Shown here piece after piece: positions 1-10,784 of a stretch of DNA of 64,000 nt (within the stretch, counting starts at the first letter, position 1; the number at the start of each line of letters is the position of its first letter). Source of the DNA: Coptis chinensis (Eukaryota; Streptophyta; Magnoliopsida; Ranunculales; Ranunculaceae); contig CM027383.1 of the NCBI GenBank assembly GCA_015680905.1, positions 91,594,501-91,658,500 on the forward strand. The letters are read 5' to 3'. The notes below the pieces were generated by a model that was not told the origin of the DNA, made no database searches, and saw only the letters and a list, made by a program, of their open reading frames with translations. Position numbers and translations under genes: made by a program.

Positions 1-1212
1 CACAACCCACCAACCTATCTCTAATTTAAAACCCACGGTTGGATTCCTCACAAAAAACCCAATCCACCGATACCCTCAAATCTCAATTCCATTATACTGC
101 GAAAATCGCGTTCTACGCCATTAATGGCTTCTCCGAGCTTCAACCCCCCAACCCCTATGAAATCAATTCTCATCTCACCAACACAGTTCTATACTAGAAC
201 CACAGTATAACCTATCAAAACACACAACAAAATTTAATAGTATCGATTCGGATCGCCTCCATTAACGATAGCTTCACCTCACACTCTCCATCGCCCATAT
301 CAAACCAAACATCTAAAATCGCGACGGTTCATCTTCCTCAACATACCACACCCATGAGAGGTCGAAATGACGCTTACTCCAGGCAGAGGTTTGGCAATGC
401 CAATATGCATATCGCACACGCGCCATAGATGATGATCAACATGATAGAAAACTTATGCTTTAAGCTATAGCTAAGACTCAATAAAGTTAGCACACGGCGG
501 TTAAATCTAGAGCGTAACTTGAAGCCGTATGGTTTCACAGGCAGAGGTTAGTTACTGTTGGTAGATAAACAATACACAAGTACAAGAGTTTCTTCAAGCC
601 GTATGATTTCACTGGCGGCAAAGCAAAGCGATCCGTTTTCGGAAATACTAGAAACTACTTTAATACCGATTAGGAAGATCGGATACTTGCGTAAAAACAC
701 ACACCAAAGAACAAGACTGTCATTAACATATATATTCGGGACAAACTTTAAATATCATGTTACTCATCACGTTGAAATTTACATGTATACAAAATATCTA
801 CTCACCTTTAAGCGGCTCAACCCGGCTAGATCTCAAAATAAAACTCTTCTTTTTCTTCTTTCGGCAAGATCCCGTTTTTCTGTGTAAAACTCTCGCTGAG
901 TTTTTCCCCCAGAAACTCTCGTGAGAAAACTCTATTCTGTTTTCTTTTCTGTTAAAAACAAAACCCCCGAAATAGGGAAGAAGGTTTATCCCATAAACCC
1001 ACGTCTCCTATTTCCACTAACACTTATCCTATTTTTTATTTTTTCAATTATCCATTATTATTATTATTAGGAAAATAAACGAAATAAAACACGGGGTGTT
1101 ATACGCACTCTGCGAAATGAGAATTAGTTTAGGACTACACATTTTTTGGCCACTTATCTATTTTAGTGTCTCTTCTTTGCTTGAGGACAAGCAAAGTGCT
1201 GTTTGGGGGTAA
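1..1212 (+). mobile_element. Internal 3' end of LTR fossil plus unresolved AT-rich sequence
   Basis: Just before the LTR call lies a segment (about 1185-1210) with the wording typical of the 3' end of plant Ty3/gypsy Tat-type elements: a 'gaggacaagcaaag' block followed by a G-rich polypurine tract 'tttgggggt'. The part from 1 to about 1100 has no recognisable gag or pol protein and ends in 'cacggggtgtta', which resembles an LTR terminus of another Ty3 lineage, so a second fossil may lie here. The internal region is not intact. Family assignment rests only on these short terminal signals. Confidence 0.4.
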
Positions 1213-1881
1213 TGTGATAAGCACCCAAAAGTGTATTATGAAACCCCATTGAGACATATAAATTTGGTTAATTATGTGTTTAATAATCATGAAATAAATA
1301 TGTTTTCATACTTTTGCAGGTATTTGCAGTAAACATGGAAATATTGGTTAAACCTGAAATAAAGCACACGCGGCAGTATATCTGAATTCTCCCAAATCCA
1401 CACAGAAGCATCAAACTTCCAAAGCTCCTACATCTCGAATCAGGACTCCGAATGCGACATGAGAGATGCTCAGACAATCAAGGCGATGAACTCTACACAT
1501 AGGCGGGAAATTGTAATACTGCCCAAAATACCAGACCGCCACTGGACTGCACATGGACCCACTATGCGGGGCCACAAGATTGGATGAGTCATCAATCATG
1601 GAGCATGTCAAGACAAAGATAACAAATTATTGGTGCAAAGTTGACACCTTGCATGTAATAAATTAGATTAGGTGTTAATAGTGAAAAAAAAGGCAAGGTG
1701 TCACTTTGTTTTAATGTGGTTTGATAATTCACGTGGGAGGAAATGAGATTTCTCTCAAATGGAGAAGAAATTAGACAATGGTGGGGGACACTCCATTTAC
1801 TCCCTTGACTTATTTTCCTCACATGACATTATTTTAGTTCCTTAGTGAAAGAAATGTTAGTTAAGTTTTTAGTTTTTATTA

Positions 1882-2349
1882 GGGCATCTCCAATGGGGGG
1901 GTGTAAAATTACACCTCCACCTAGGCTCCACGTAGGTGCCATTAGGATTTTACACCTCTAATTGTATAGTATTGTATAGCTCATAAATATCCACACTCTA
2001 TACTCTCCAATGGAAGAGTGTAAAAAAAATAGATTTTAAACTCGGACGTCACTCCAAGTGACGTCCCTCTTTAATTTAAACTGGGACGTCACTTGGAGTG
2101 ACGTCCGAGTTAAAAAATAAAGCTTTAAACGTGTGTTGAAGTGACGTCCGAGTTTTTAAGTTAAACAGACGTTTTTTAAGTGAAGTCCGGGTTTTTATTA
2201 ACTAATAGCGAGAGGGGGAATTTCCCACCCTCTCTATTAGCTAATACACTATTACCTACGGTATAGCACCCCCATTGTAGAGAGTTTTTTGATATTTGGG
2301 GTGTAAAATTTTCACTCTATACGGTTTACACCCCCCATTGGAGATGCCC
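1882..2349. mobile_element. Tourist-like MITE (PIF/Harbinger type)
   Basis: Terminal inverted repeats start 'gggcatctccaatgggg' and continue into 'gtgtaaa', and the right end is the inverted complement. The element is flanked by the 3-bp target duplication TTA (1879-1881 and 2350-2352), the signature of PIF/Harbinger insertions. It is 468 bp with no ORF. Inside, around 2039-2110, is a perfect-looking hairpin built from repeated GACGTCAC/GTGACGTC blocks. It interrupts the LTR of the Ty3-like fossil, so it is the younger insertion. Confidence 0.85.
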
Positions 2350-2434
2350 TTAGAAAGCTTGTAATAGTTTTAATGGAGGAACACTTGTTTCTTCTAGAAA
2401 ATTAAATAGAAGTGAGTTTGATTGTTTAGCTTCT

Positions 2435-2438
<4 letters not shown>

Positions 2439-2490
<52 letters not shown>
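2439..2490 (+). repeat. (CT)n microsatellite
   Basis: An uninterrupted CT run of about 52 bp, preceded by a short TTC run, within the LTR fossil. On the opposite strand it reads as an Arg-Glu run in an open frame, which is an artefact of the repeat. Confidence 0.95.
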
Positions 2491-2496
<6 letters not shown>

Positions 2497-3105
2497 TGTG
2501 TTTTTTAGTTTATAAATCCTTGTCCCAAGGATCATGAGCTAACTTCCCCTTTGGGGAGTTAATCCAACTCATGTGAGGGTAAATCAATTTTTGTTGGTTT
2601 GATAGGTTGTTAGGAAGAACAACTAGCTCTACACCCTATCCCAAAATGATAGTTGGTGTAGTGTCTAGTTAGGAATCAAAACAATGAGCTTAGAGATAAG
2701 TCATTGTTTAGTTCCACTTGCTAGCATGTGTGAGCTCTTAAGTGAGTCATACATGCTAGGGATCAAATCTTTTCTTCCATTAGGGCCTTGTCTATGAGTC
2801 TAGGAAGGATCAAATAACCTTTTTCAAATCAACAACTAATGATAGTTCACATGAGGAGGATTAACTCTCCACCTTTTCTTTCAAATCTCTATTTTGGTAT
2901 TAAGTGCATGTTTTCAACTTTAATGTCTTTCTTAATGTTTGTGTAGGAAGGAAATCCTAGCTTAAATATTATAACCTTACTCCTTAGTTCCCTTAATTGT
3001 AACATCCAATTTGTAGTTGTTCTAAACTTTAGGTTAGTTCGAATCCTTATTCAAACTCTATGAAACGAAGATCGTGAGTAAGGAACCTTGAGTGTTTTTG
3101 CATCA

Positions 3106-4520
3106 ATTTAGAGAGTTCAAAACTCTAAGTAGTAGTAACAAGCATATATCAAGTATTATATGAGTAATAATGCTAAGTCGATCAACTTAACCTAAATATA
3201 ATCTGTTTAGTATCCAATATAGCTAAGTTTGAATTCAAAAGCTACATCTACATGAGCTCGTGTTAGTTTCAAAGTCTACATGAGTAACCTATTTTTTCCA
3301 ACGTTTTAAGTTGTTAGCCTGTCACTTGTACTGTCCACTATGGTGGGCCAGATGGTCACTTCATACTATATGTATCCATGATCCATGGAAAGATGGGAAA
3401 AAGAAGAGAGATTGGGAGTGCAATTCCATCCTACTGAACTGGAATAGATAGCTGATTTTTTAGTGTCATAAAGGTCTTCTTCACAAATTTACTTCTAACC
3501 TTTATCCTGGTCATGTAACGTACACTTGATTTAGCTGATTCGAGAAATCTAGAAAACCAGGTTGTTATTGCTGACGCTTGTTCAAAGAAATCAAGAAAAC
3601 CAAGTGTTTGTTGTTACTACATAATACCAATGAGTGCAAAAGTACATGTTGTTACTTTCCAGATGTTTTTTAAGGGTGAAACATGGACATTTTACCAAGA
3701 ATGCTACGCTATTCTTTATATTTTTTCTCTCACACCTTTGTATAGTAGGCTTAATATTTTAGCAATCTAAGCGTCTCCTAGTCTTCACCAAACATAGTAT
3801 TTGAGATCATATCATCTTCAAGATTAACATCTTTTTTCATTCCAAACAAAATCCTATTGCTCTCAAACTACCGAGCCTCCCACATCAATACCAATATATT
3901 TTCCCAACCTTAACACCAACGACCTAAACATTTCAGGAACTTGTAAATTCATTGTAGGTCAATAAATTGAATTTTGATTTTTGAATCAAGTGATTAGAAC
4001 TATGTAAGACACCAAGTGAAAAGAGGTAGGCTAGATTTTGTATAGATATTAAAGAAAGAAGAAATTTATCATCATGAGTTTAATTGCCTCCACCTCCAAT
4101 GTCGTATTATATAATATTCATACGTAAGTAGGCCACTCCTTAAAAAAAATTCTCTACAAAATATATCTCACAACAATATAATGAGGGAACAAACTTTCTG
4201 TAATGAGGGAACTTTTATAGAGCGAAGAGTGTTGAACCCCTTGCCTTTAATCTCAACCTCTTGCCCTAGCAATAGTATACGTAGTTATTGAACATTATAA
4301 AATATATGTTACAAACCAATACATATGGTAATATCGGAAAAAACATTCATAATAAAAAATCAAACCTTGAATGTCATTTATGAAGTTGATATTATCTACA
4401 TCAATGTCATTACGATAGCCATCAATGTCGTCTCTGATTGGTGCACTTAAAATGGTACTCGGGTTATCTGATAGTAATGTAAAGATTGAGTAAAAAGAAT
4501 AAAAAATAATAATAGTTAAA
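3106..4520. other. Gene-free AT-rich stretch
   Basis: No convincing exon, RNA gene or repeat boundary was recognised. Short open frames here lack codon bias or recognisable motifs. The stretch probably represents old repeat debris next to the LTR fossil. Confidence 0.5.
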
Positions 4521-4553
4521 AAAAATAATAATAATAATAATAATAATAATAAT
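4521..4553 (+). repeat. (AAT)n microsatellite
   Basis: About eleven AAT/TAA units in a row after an A-rich lead. Confidence 0.9.
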
Positions 4554-4625
4554 TAAACAACGTACCAATGACAAAATCTAGATTCATTCGATCTAGGAAC
4601 AATGTCGTAGACAAAGGGCGTTTAC

Positions 4626-5137
4626 TCAACCTGTTAACTTCTGATTGTACGTGAGTCTGGATGATATTAAACACTTGCTTTGAATCAAATGTGGCGGTAT
4701 ACTTCTGTCGTGCAACTGTTCACTATCTAAATGTGGAGGTACATTAAAGTCGTGCAAATGTTCAGTGTGTTGGACTGTATGGCTTGCAGATTCAGTATGT
4801 GCCTCATTTGGTTGAGAAAGCAGTCTCTCTCTTCGGAGTCTATAGCTTAGGCGTTTTTGTTCTCGCAGTTGGGACCTCTGTTCATCAGCCATCTCGGCCA
4901 TTCGCTGTCTATAATGGATACGACGACGTTCTTTATCAGAAGCCAATTGTTCCTCACTCTTATTAAGAACCCGTCTTCATTCATAAAGACGTCTTCGTTC
5001 ACGTTGCTCATTAGTTGATACAATCCTATTAGACCGAGGACATTGGCTTCGTTCATAAAGATGTCTTCATTCACATTGCTCATTAGTTGATACAATCCTA
5101 TTAGACCGAGGACATTGGCTTTGGTAATTCGCAACAT
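4626..5137 (-). pseudogene. Arg/Lys-rich ORF remnant, transposon-like
   Basis: Two overlapping minus-strand frames cover this interval. One encodes a strongly basic, coiled segment beginning 'MASDKERRRIHYRQRMAEM' followed by repeated RR/QQ-type residues and a His/Pro-rich tail. The other encodes two in-tandem copies of a 24-residue unit (…LGLIGLYQLMSNVNED…). The basic segment resembles the arginine-rich leader seen upstream of Helitron helicase ORFs and in other plant transposon proteins, but the match is by eye only. No helicase, Rep or transposase domain follows. It could be an exon of an unknown host gene, and function is not assigned. Confidence 0.3.
4976..5119. repeat. 72-bp tandem duplication (24 codons)
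   Basis: Two adjacent 72-bp units (4976-5047 and 5048-5119) differ at only a few positions. The unit length is a multiple of three and preserves the minus-strand open frame, so the encoded 24-residue segment is repeated. Confidence 0.9.
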
Positions 5138-5870
5138 CGGTTGTCATGATGACACATGCTTGAGAACGTAGACATAAATACATCAATGAAATATTAAACA
5201 ACACTGACAGTAAATACTTCATATATCACAGCATTTAGCACGTACATTCTTTAAACCAATGAAATATTAAACAGACACGATGATTTTCAGAAAAAAGAGA
5301 AAGAAAATAACCAAAATGCAAAGAGCTGTTTTATGAACCTTATTTAAACCAAAAGAAAACACATTGAATTCAGATATTCAACAGCCCGGATTCTTTCAAA
5401 TATATAAAATGAATTGAGAAGCTTACCATAAAAAATCTCACATCAATACCAAGATAATCACCAATCAAGATCCGAACATATTTGATTGGTTGAATGTAGT
5501 GATTCCTCAAATTAGTCGTATTCGTTCTGATACAAAAAGTTCAGTAATTGATTGCAAGTCATCAAGCGAAATGAGAGGTGGGAAGATGGAGCAGGAAGAG
5601 TCTGGAAAAGTGGGTATCCATTATAGGCGGAAAAATTGGAGAAGGAAGAGTCTGGAATAGTGGGGGGATAGATTGATTTGACTGGGGTTTTGACTGAAGA
5701 GTTTTTTTTTTTGTTATAAGGTTTGGTGAGAAGAAGAAGTCTAGGTTTTGTTTGTTTTTCTTTTTTTTTGGAATTGGTTTTGGTAAAGGTCGGGGTGGGT
5801 GGGTGTGGTTTTGAGTTTTGAGGAAAGGTTTTTTTATCCTCTTTTTTCTTATGATCTGACGCGAATATTT

Positions 5871-6112
5871 CTCAAAACTGGGCGTGAGTTTGGTTTTTTG
5901 GTGCCGAATTATTATAAAAGCTGAGGTGTCCATCTCAGAGAAAAAAGGGGGCTGAGGTGGCTTCCTAGGAGCATTCTCAACTACTCAGTATTCATGTTCT
6001 CAAAACTAGGCGTGAGTTTGGTTTTTTTGGTGCCGTATTATTATAAAAGCTGAGGTGTCCATCTCAGAGAAAAAAAGGGAGAGTATTATCAACTACTCAA
6101 TATTCATGTTCT
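5871..6112. repeat. Imperfect tandem duplication of about 128 bp
   Basis: The segment starting 'ctcaaaactgggcgtgag' (5871-5998) recurs at 5999-6112 with a few substitutions and a roughly 15-bp internal deletion. Both copies end in '…caactactca(g/a)tattcatgtt'. The duplication lies immediately upstream of the tRNA-Gly gene. Upstream of it (5560-5870) is a G/T-rich stretch with no supported gene. Confidence 0.85.
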
Positions 6113-6185
6113 TTGATGGAATAATTCTCTATTGAATAGGAAGTTTTAATATCAATACTGATTTATTCTTTTGTACAACATAAAA

Positions 6186-6256
6186 GCACCAGTGGTCTAG
6201 TGGTAGAATAGTACCCTGCCACGGTACAGACCCGGGTTCGATTCCCGGCTGGTGCA
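6186..6256 (+). tRNA. tRNA-Gly (anticodon GCC)
   Basis: The 71-nt sequence folds as a standard cloverleaf. The 7-bp acceptor stem pairs GCACCAG with CTGGTGC and leaves an A discriminator. The anticodon loop reads CTGCCAC, giving anticodon GCC, which decodes GGC/GGU glycine codons in the cytosol. The internal RNA polymerase III promoter is intact: an A box around TGGTCTAGTGG and a B box GGTTCGATTCC. There is no intron and no genome-encoded CCA, as usual for nuclear plant tRNAs. A T4 run about 20 bp downstream can act as terminator. The sequence looks fully functional. Confidence 0.97.
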
Positions 6257-7495
6257 TTTGTTTATTTGTTCCTCTTTTAGTTTGTGCATTTTGTTCTTTT
6301 TTGTTAGTTCTAAGCACAAAATGTGAGGGACTTGTGCTCAATTGATTTATTGATGAAAGCTCAGGGAGTAATGGTTAACGCTCGTCATGCTTTTTATATC
6401 TGTGTATTTGCTAAAAATTGTGTCTCCGAGTATTTGTCTCTCTGTTGTTATATTGTCTCTTTCAAATAATTAAAGGCATGCATTTTTAATAGTTGATTAG
6501 ATATCAAAATGCTTTTAACTAAGCTAAGCACTCTTTTGACCGACAGTTCTTGATACTTGGCAGTTCGACGAAAGTGATATCGAGCCATTTCATGATTTGA
6601 TTATTACTATTCTACAGTTTAATAAGTCTTTAATGTAAGAGGATGGATTGCAATAAGGAAAAATTATTTGTTTCTAACTTATTTCAGTCCTAATTCATAA
6701 ACTGCACAATAAACAAAGAGTGAAATTGGATTAATATTTCGAATATGTACTCTTAAACAACATAGTGGGCCCAGTTAGGCCATGTGAACAGGAAACTTGG
6801 GATTTGCTTTGAAGTTTGAACATGTTCTCACATGATCTGAGGTTGAAGATGCACTTGCGCTGGCTAACTAGGGCTATATAAATGGCTACCAGGTTTGAGG
6901 CATGGTTTGCTAATTAATACTTGTCCAAAGCTGGTTTTTAATCTCAGCGTCAGAATGGATTTGAGGTAGATTATGGTGAAGCTGTTGCTATCTTGGAGAG
7001 CTAGAAAAAAGAAAATGAGAGAGGGAGGAGAACTGGGCAATTTTGTAGCCAGTGTCGAGACAAAGGTGAGAACTCATTCCAGGTGTGAGACACACAGACG
7101 TAAGGGTCCATTGTCCACTCAAACCCACCTCAAAGAAGTCGAGCCCACCAACCTCTTTGTGTCATCTAAGAAATTATTTTTCCTTTTACATATTACTTTT
7201 CAACGATTCGCAACACCCCCATAAACCAACAAAATGAGACGGAAAATACACAGGTTCAAAGTTACATAAACAATCAAAAGCTTATCTTGATTTTTCGATT
7301 GAGTATGTTGAAAGAGTTCTTTGTGTCTTCTGAACGATTACATTCTACATTCCTGCCTAAAAACTTGCATATCCAATCTACATTTGAGCATTGTGAGGGC
7401 GTGAGGCGTGAGGCCTACTTAATAATAGCCACCTTCAACAAAATCCTTTATATTGGCAGAGATTTGTACATGTTGCTCCCAAAAGGTTCATCAGT
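6257..7495. other. Intergenic stretch between tRNA and kinase gene
   Basis: No supported gene. A short plus-strand open frame around 6973-7224 is Lys/Arg-rich with no motif and is probably chance. The right part (about 7200-7495) is the likely 3' UTR and downstream region of the minus-strand kinase gene. Confidence 0.5.
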
Positions 7496-10270
7496 TCACC
7501 TACTGTTGTTCGATCTTAGCAATAAAGCTAAGATTTCGGAGAACTGGGGGCGCTTTGAGGGGCAACTATTCCAGCATTTTGTCATCACTGACCGTAGGAT
7601 TTGCGGACAGTCCTTGGGGATATCCGGTCGCAGCCCACATGCAGCAATTCCAACTGCTGCTTGAACTGGTGAAAGAGCGGCATATGCTGCTTCTCCTGCA
7701 ACCATTTCCCACACCACCATCCCAAAACTATACACATTGCTCATCCATGTCTCTGTGACGCTCTCGGGGTCACCTGCAATGATCTGTACAAGAATGAAAG
7801 AGAAAAACATTAAAAAATGTGCTCTTACTATTAGCTTGACAAAAGTAAAAAACTGTAGGATTCCCATGTAGAATTAAGTTATAAAAAACATGTTAACAAA
7901 TTGAAATGACAAGTCCAATGTTGCGGCTGAAAGGAGTTCAGTTCCATGATTTAAAAGGTTAACCAACTCTGACGAGTTCATGTGAAAGTAGCCTCTGATG
8001 CTCTAGAAACAGTTGTGCTACTAATGAATGTCTTAGCACGCTTAAGAAAAGGTTTAAACATTAAGAAATTGTAAAGAAACACTAATCATTAAACACAAGA
8101 TAGGTATAATGCTTTATTGATGGAACAGTCATACTGATAATTATACAATGTAGCCTCACAGTCAGTAATGCAGAGGGTAAATAACCTTTCACATTAGTAC
8201 TGTTTTAGCTGAACAAGAGATAAATTCCTCAAATTAGTGTATGTGTTCGCAAGAAAATAATCTTAGATTATGGCCCAGTATGTGTTTGTTGGAATTTTGT
8301 AGGAATTTTGACAAACACAATGGACATAGGAGAACTATATCAACCTCTAAGTAGACCACTTGCCTTATCCTTAAGGTTTGAGGCTAGCTGATAGAATTTT
8401 GTTCTACAAACAATTCTATTCAAGGATAACCTTAAATGGCTTGGAGTAATATATACCTTATCAAGTAGATATGGTAGGGAAAATTACCATGAATGAGCAT
8501 GCCTTGATAGAATAGACAGGTACAATGTGGAGGCAGTGGTTAGTAAGAACTAAAAAGAAACATACGCTTTCTCAATGCCGTCCTAAAACGTGGTGAAGAT
8601 CAAATTTAATACAGCTGATACTAACATAATTAAGCTTGACATAGTAGTGATAGAGAACCAACCTCGGGAGCTAACCACCGGTATCCGTCCATTTCATACT
8701 CAGTCACTTCGCCATTGTTCATACAAACTGTGACAATACCCATGTTTCCAACACAAGCATTCCCCTGTCGGTCAAGTAGAATCCTGTGTGTGTTCAGGTC
8801 TCCATAAACCACACCATGATCATTCATAAACATGAGTCCTTCAGCTATATCGACAGCAACTCTTATTATGTCCTTAGCCTGAAGCTTCTTGCTGTTCTGC
8901 AAAAGGTCATGAACTGAACCCCCTTCCATTATCTTCGTTACAACGCACAATCCATGATTCTCATCGACGCAAACTCCATGGAATTGTAATATGCTCTTGT
9001 GCCCACAAGTCATCAGCTCTAACAAATCCCTTCGAATCTCAAACTCAAAAGCGTTCCCCCTTTCAGAACCCCTAAGCTTCTCAATAGCCACCCTTTTCCC
9101 CTTATATACGCCTTTAAAAGAATTGAGTCCGATCTGATCTGTGAATTCAATTTCATCAGAGCTAAATAACCATTTCCCAATCTTGTCTCCTCCAGATCGA
9201 ATTGTCTGCCACTCATCAACAGATACAAGACTTGATGTGTTGGGTAAAGGCATTTGTAACTGGATATTAAAGTTTGAATGTTCAATTCCATTTTCATAAT
9301 TATGTGAATCATTCTCATCAGCATCTCCTACTTCTTGACCCTTAGTGTTTTCCTCTTGGCACCCACAAAACCCAAAAGGTAGCTTCATCGGTTTTGGTTT
9401 CTTTAGAGCTGATTTCAAGGCATTCTCGATTCGACTTTTGAAAGATTTCTCATATCCAGATTGAACCAGAACAAGAACAATGCCCAAAGTAAAACCTTTC
9501 TTCTCAAAGATCTGAATCTTCTTGCAACAAATAGAAGCATTATCAAGTGCCCCTGACATTGTTGGCCAAGAAATTGAAGAATTACAAGCAAATGTAAGCT
9601 TGAACACAAATCCTTGTGTCTCATCATCAGAAACTTCTTGAATCAAAATAGCTGGATGTTCATCAATAGCCGCTTGCTCAATTAATTTAATGTGCAGAAA
9701 AACATCCTTCATGTCGAAATCTGCTTGGGCATAGCTATAAAAACACACAACAATAATAAATAAATCAATCAAAAAACCCAAAGTTCAAATTTGATTCCTC
9801 ACCTAACAAGTGCTACTGAATCAAGATGCATTCTAATATTAGAAATGACATAAACTAAATTACAAACAAGAAATAATTTCTTACCTAACTGGTAATGAAT
9901 CAAAATGCTTCCTTATGTTAGAAATGAGCTTCTCAGGCAGTTGACTTCCAGGGTAAAGTTGGGTGAGATTCTTAACAACCCCACCCCAGACAAGCTTTCG
10001 ACAAGTTTCAATCTTGGAACCTTGTGGACCACGAACTGAATCAAGATTGAGTGAGTTCTTAAGGTTGGTAATAGCTTCTGAAACATTACACTTGAGTTTC
10101 TGCAACTTCTTCTGCATTACTGAAGAGTCTTTAAAACCACCACCCATGTTAGAAGAATTTGAAGACAGAACTTCTTCTGATCTATCTTGGGTTTTCATCA
10201 AAACTTGCTCCACCATGTCTTCATCTGTGCTAGCCCGACCAGACCAGCATTCAAGTGCAGCAGACGCCAT
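7496..10270 (-). CDS. Raf/TKL-like protein kinase, predicted pseudokinase
   Basis: Three exons join cleanly at GT-AG sites: 10270-9885, 9734-8663 and 7783-7496, giving 581 residues. The ATG is followed by 'MASAALECW', and the N-terminal half (to about residue 310) is the conserved alpha-helical region of a plant family of uncharacterised kinase-like proteins. The C-terminal half is a kinase fold: a degenerate glycine loop (IGLNSFKGVY), a catalytic-loop equivalent (YGDLNTHRIL, Asp near 441), the APE motif (484-486) split by intron 2, then SNVYSFGMVVWEM and a terminal R-P segment. Two key residues are altered: the VAVK lysine position reads Glu (VAIEK, about 347) and DFG reads NMG (about 459). 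Catalysis is therefore doubtful and a scaffold or regulatory role is more likely (inference). All frames are open and the gene looks intact. Confidence 0.88.
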
Positions 10271-10780
10271 GAACAATATTTGTCTACAGCACAACCTCAA
10301 AGTTCTATATTTTTCCCAAGTGATGAGTGTAAGGTGTTTTTCTACAAAGAGGAGAGAGAGAATGGGTTATGACTTATGATGATGGTGGTGATCCTGTGAT
10401 GATGACTGCAGTAAAGTAGTAAAGTAGTAACTATAGTGAGCAGTGAAGGAGAGAGAAAAAGGTGGAGTATTCAGTATTGAAAATGAAGGTGACATGGGAT
10501 TGTGTGCCCGACTGTTGTGGTGTCTGTTCTGTATTTACAGACATGTCTTACTCAGCTACCTTATGGTGGGGCCATTATTAGATTTCTTTGTTGCTTCTGA
10601 GATCACAAAATCATCATCCTACATTCCTACATGATATTATATTACTATGATCCCATGATACATTGTCAATGATGGTGAACCTGTGGCTGGTTTTACAGTT
10701 ACTTTCTGAATTTGCCTTTCACGGCATCACCATTCACCCGACAGTAACTTGCACACCAAGTCACATTAAATAAGCTTCTT
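10271..10780. other. Upstream region of the kinase gene
   Basis: This is the presumed 5' UTR and promoter of the minus-strand kinase gene. It contains GA/TC-rich leader sequence (about 10330-10470). No certain TATA box or operator could be assigned, and open frames here are antisense or chance. Confidence 0.35.
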
Positions 10781-10784
10781 TAAT

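Larger units (their letters stand above)
1213..3105 (+). mobile_element. 3' LTR of a Ty3/gypsy (Tat-like) fossil
   Basis: The LTR appears to begin with 'tgtgataagcaccc' directly after the polypurine tract and to end at 'gtttttgcatca', the terminus common in plant Tat/Athila-type LTRs, where the next bases would normally be the primer-binding site. Its span of about 1.9 kb includes a 468-bp MITE and a CT microsatellite. No coding capacity is visible. The matching 5' LTR and the left target duplication lie outside the window, so age cannot be judged from LTR divergence. The nested MITE shows the LTR is older than that insertion. Confidence 0.5.

Noticed and set aside
2350-2535. Arg-Glu repeat protein on the minus strand
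   Set aside because: Produced entirely by the (CT)n microsatellite.
6129-6341. Minus-strand open frame over the tRNA
   Set aside because: It is the antisense shadow of the tRNA-Gly gene ('QPGIEPGSVPW' is the reverse of the T and anticodon arms).
7287-7758. Plus-strand frames over the kinase's last exon
   Set aside because: Antisense to a spliced exon with clear kinase motifs. No motif of their own.
9963-10379. Plus-strand frames over kinase exon 1
   Set aside because: Antisense shadow of a conserved exon.
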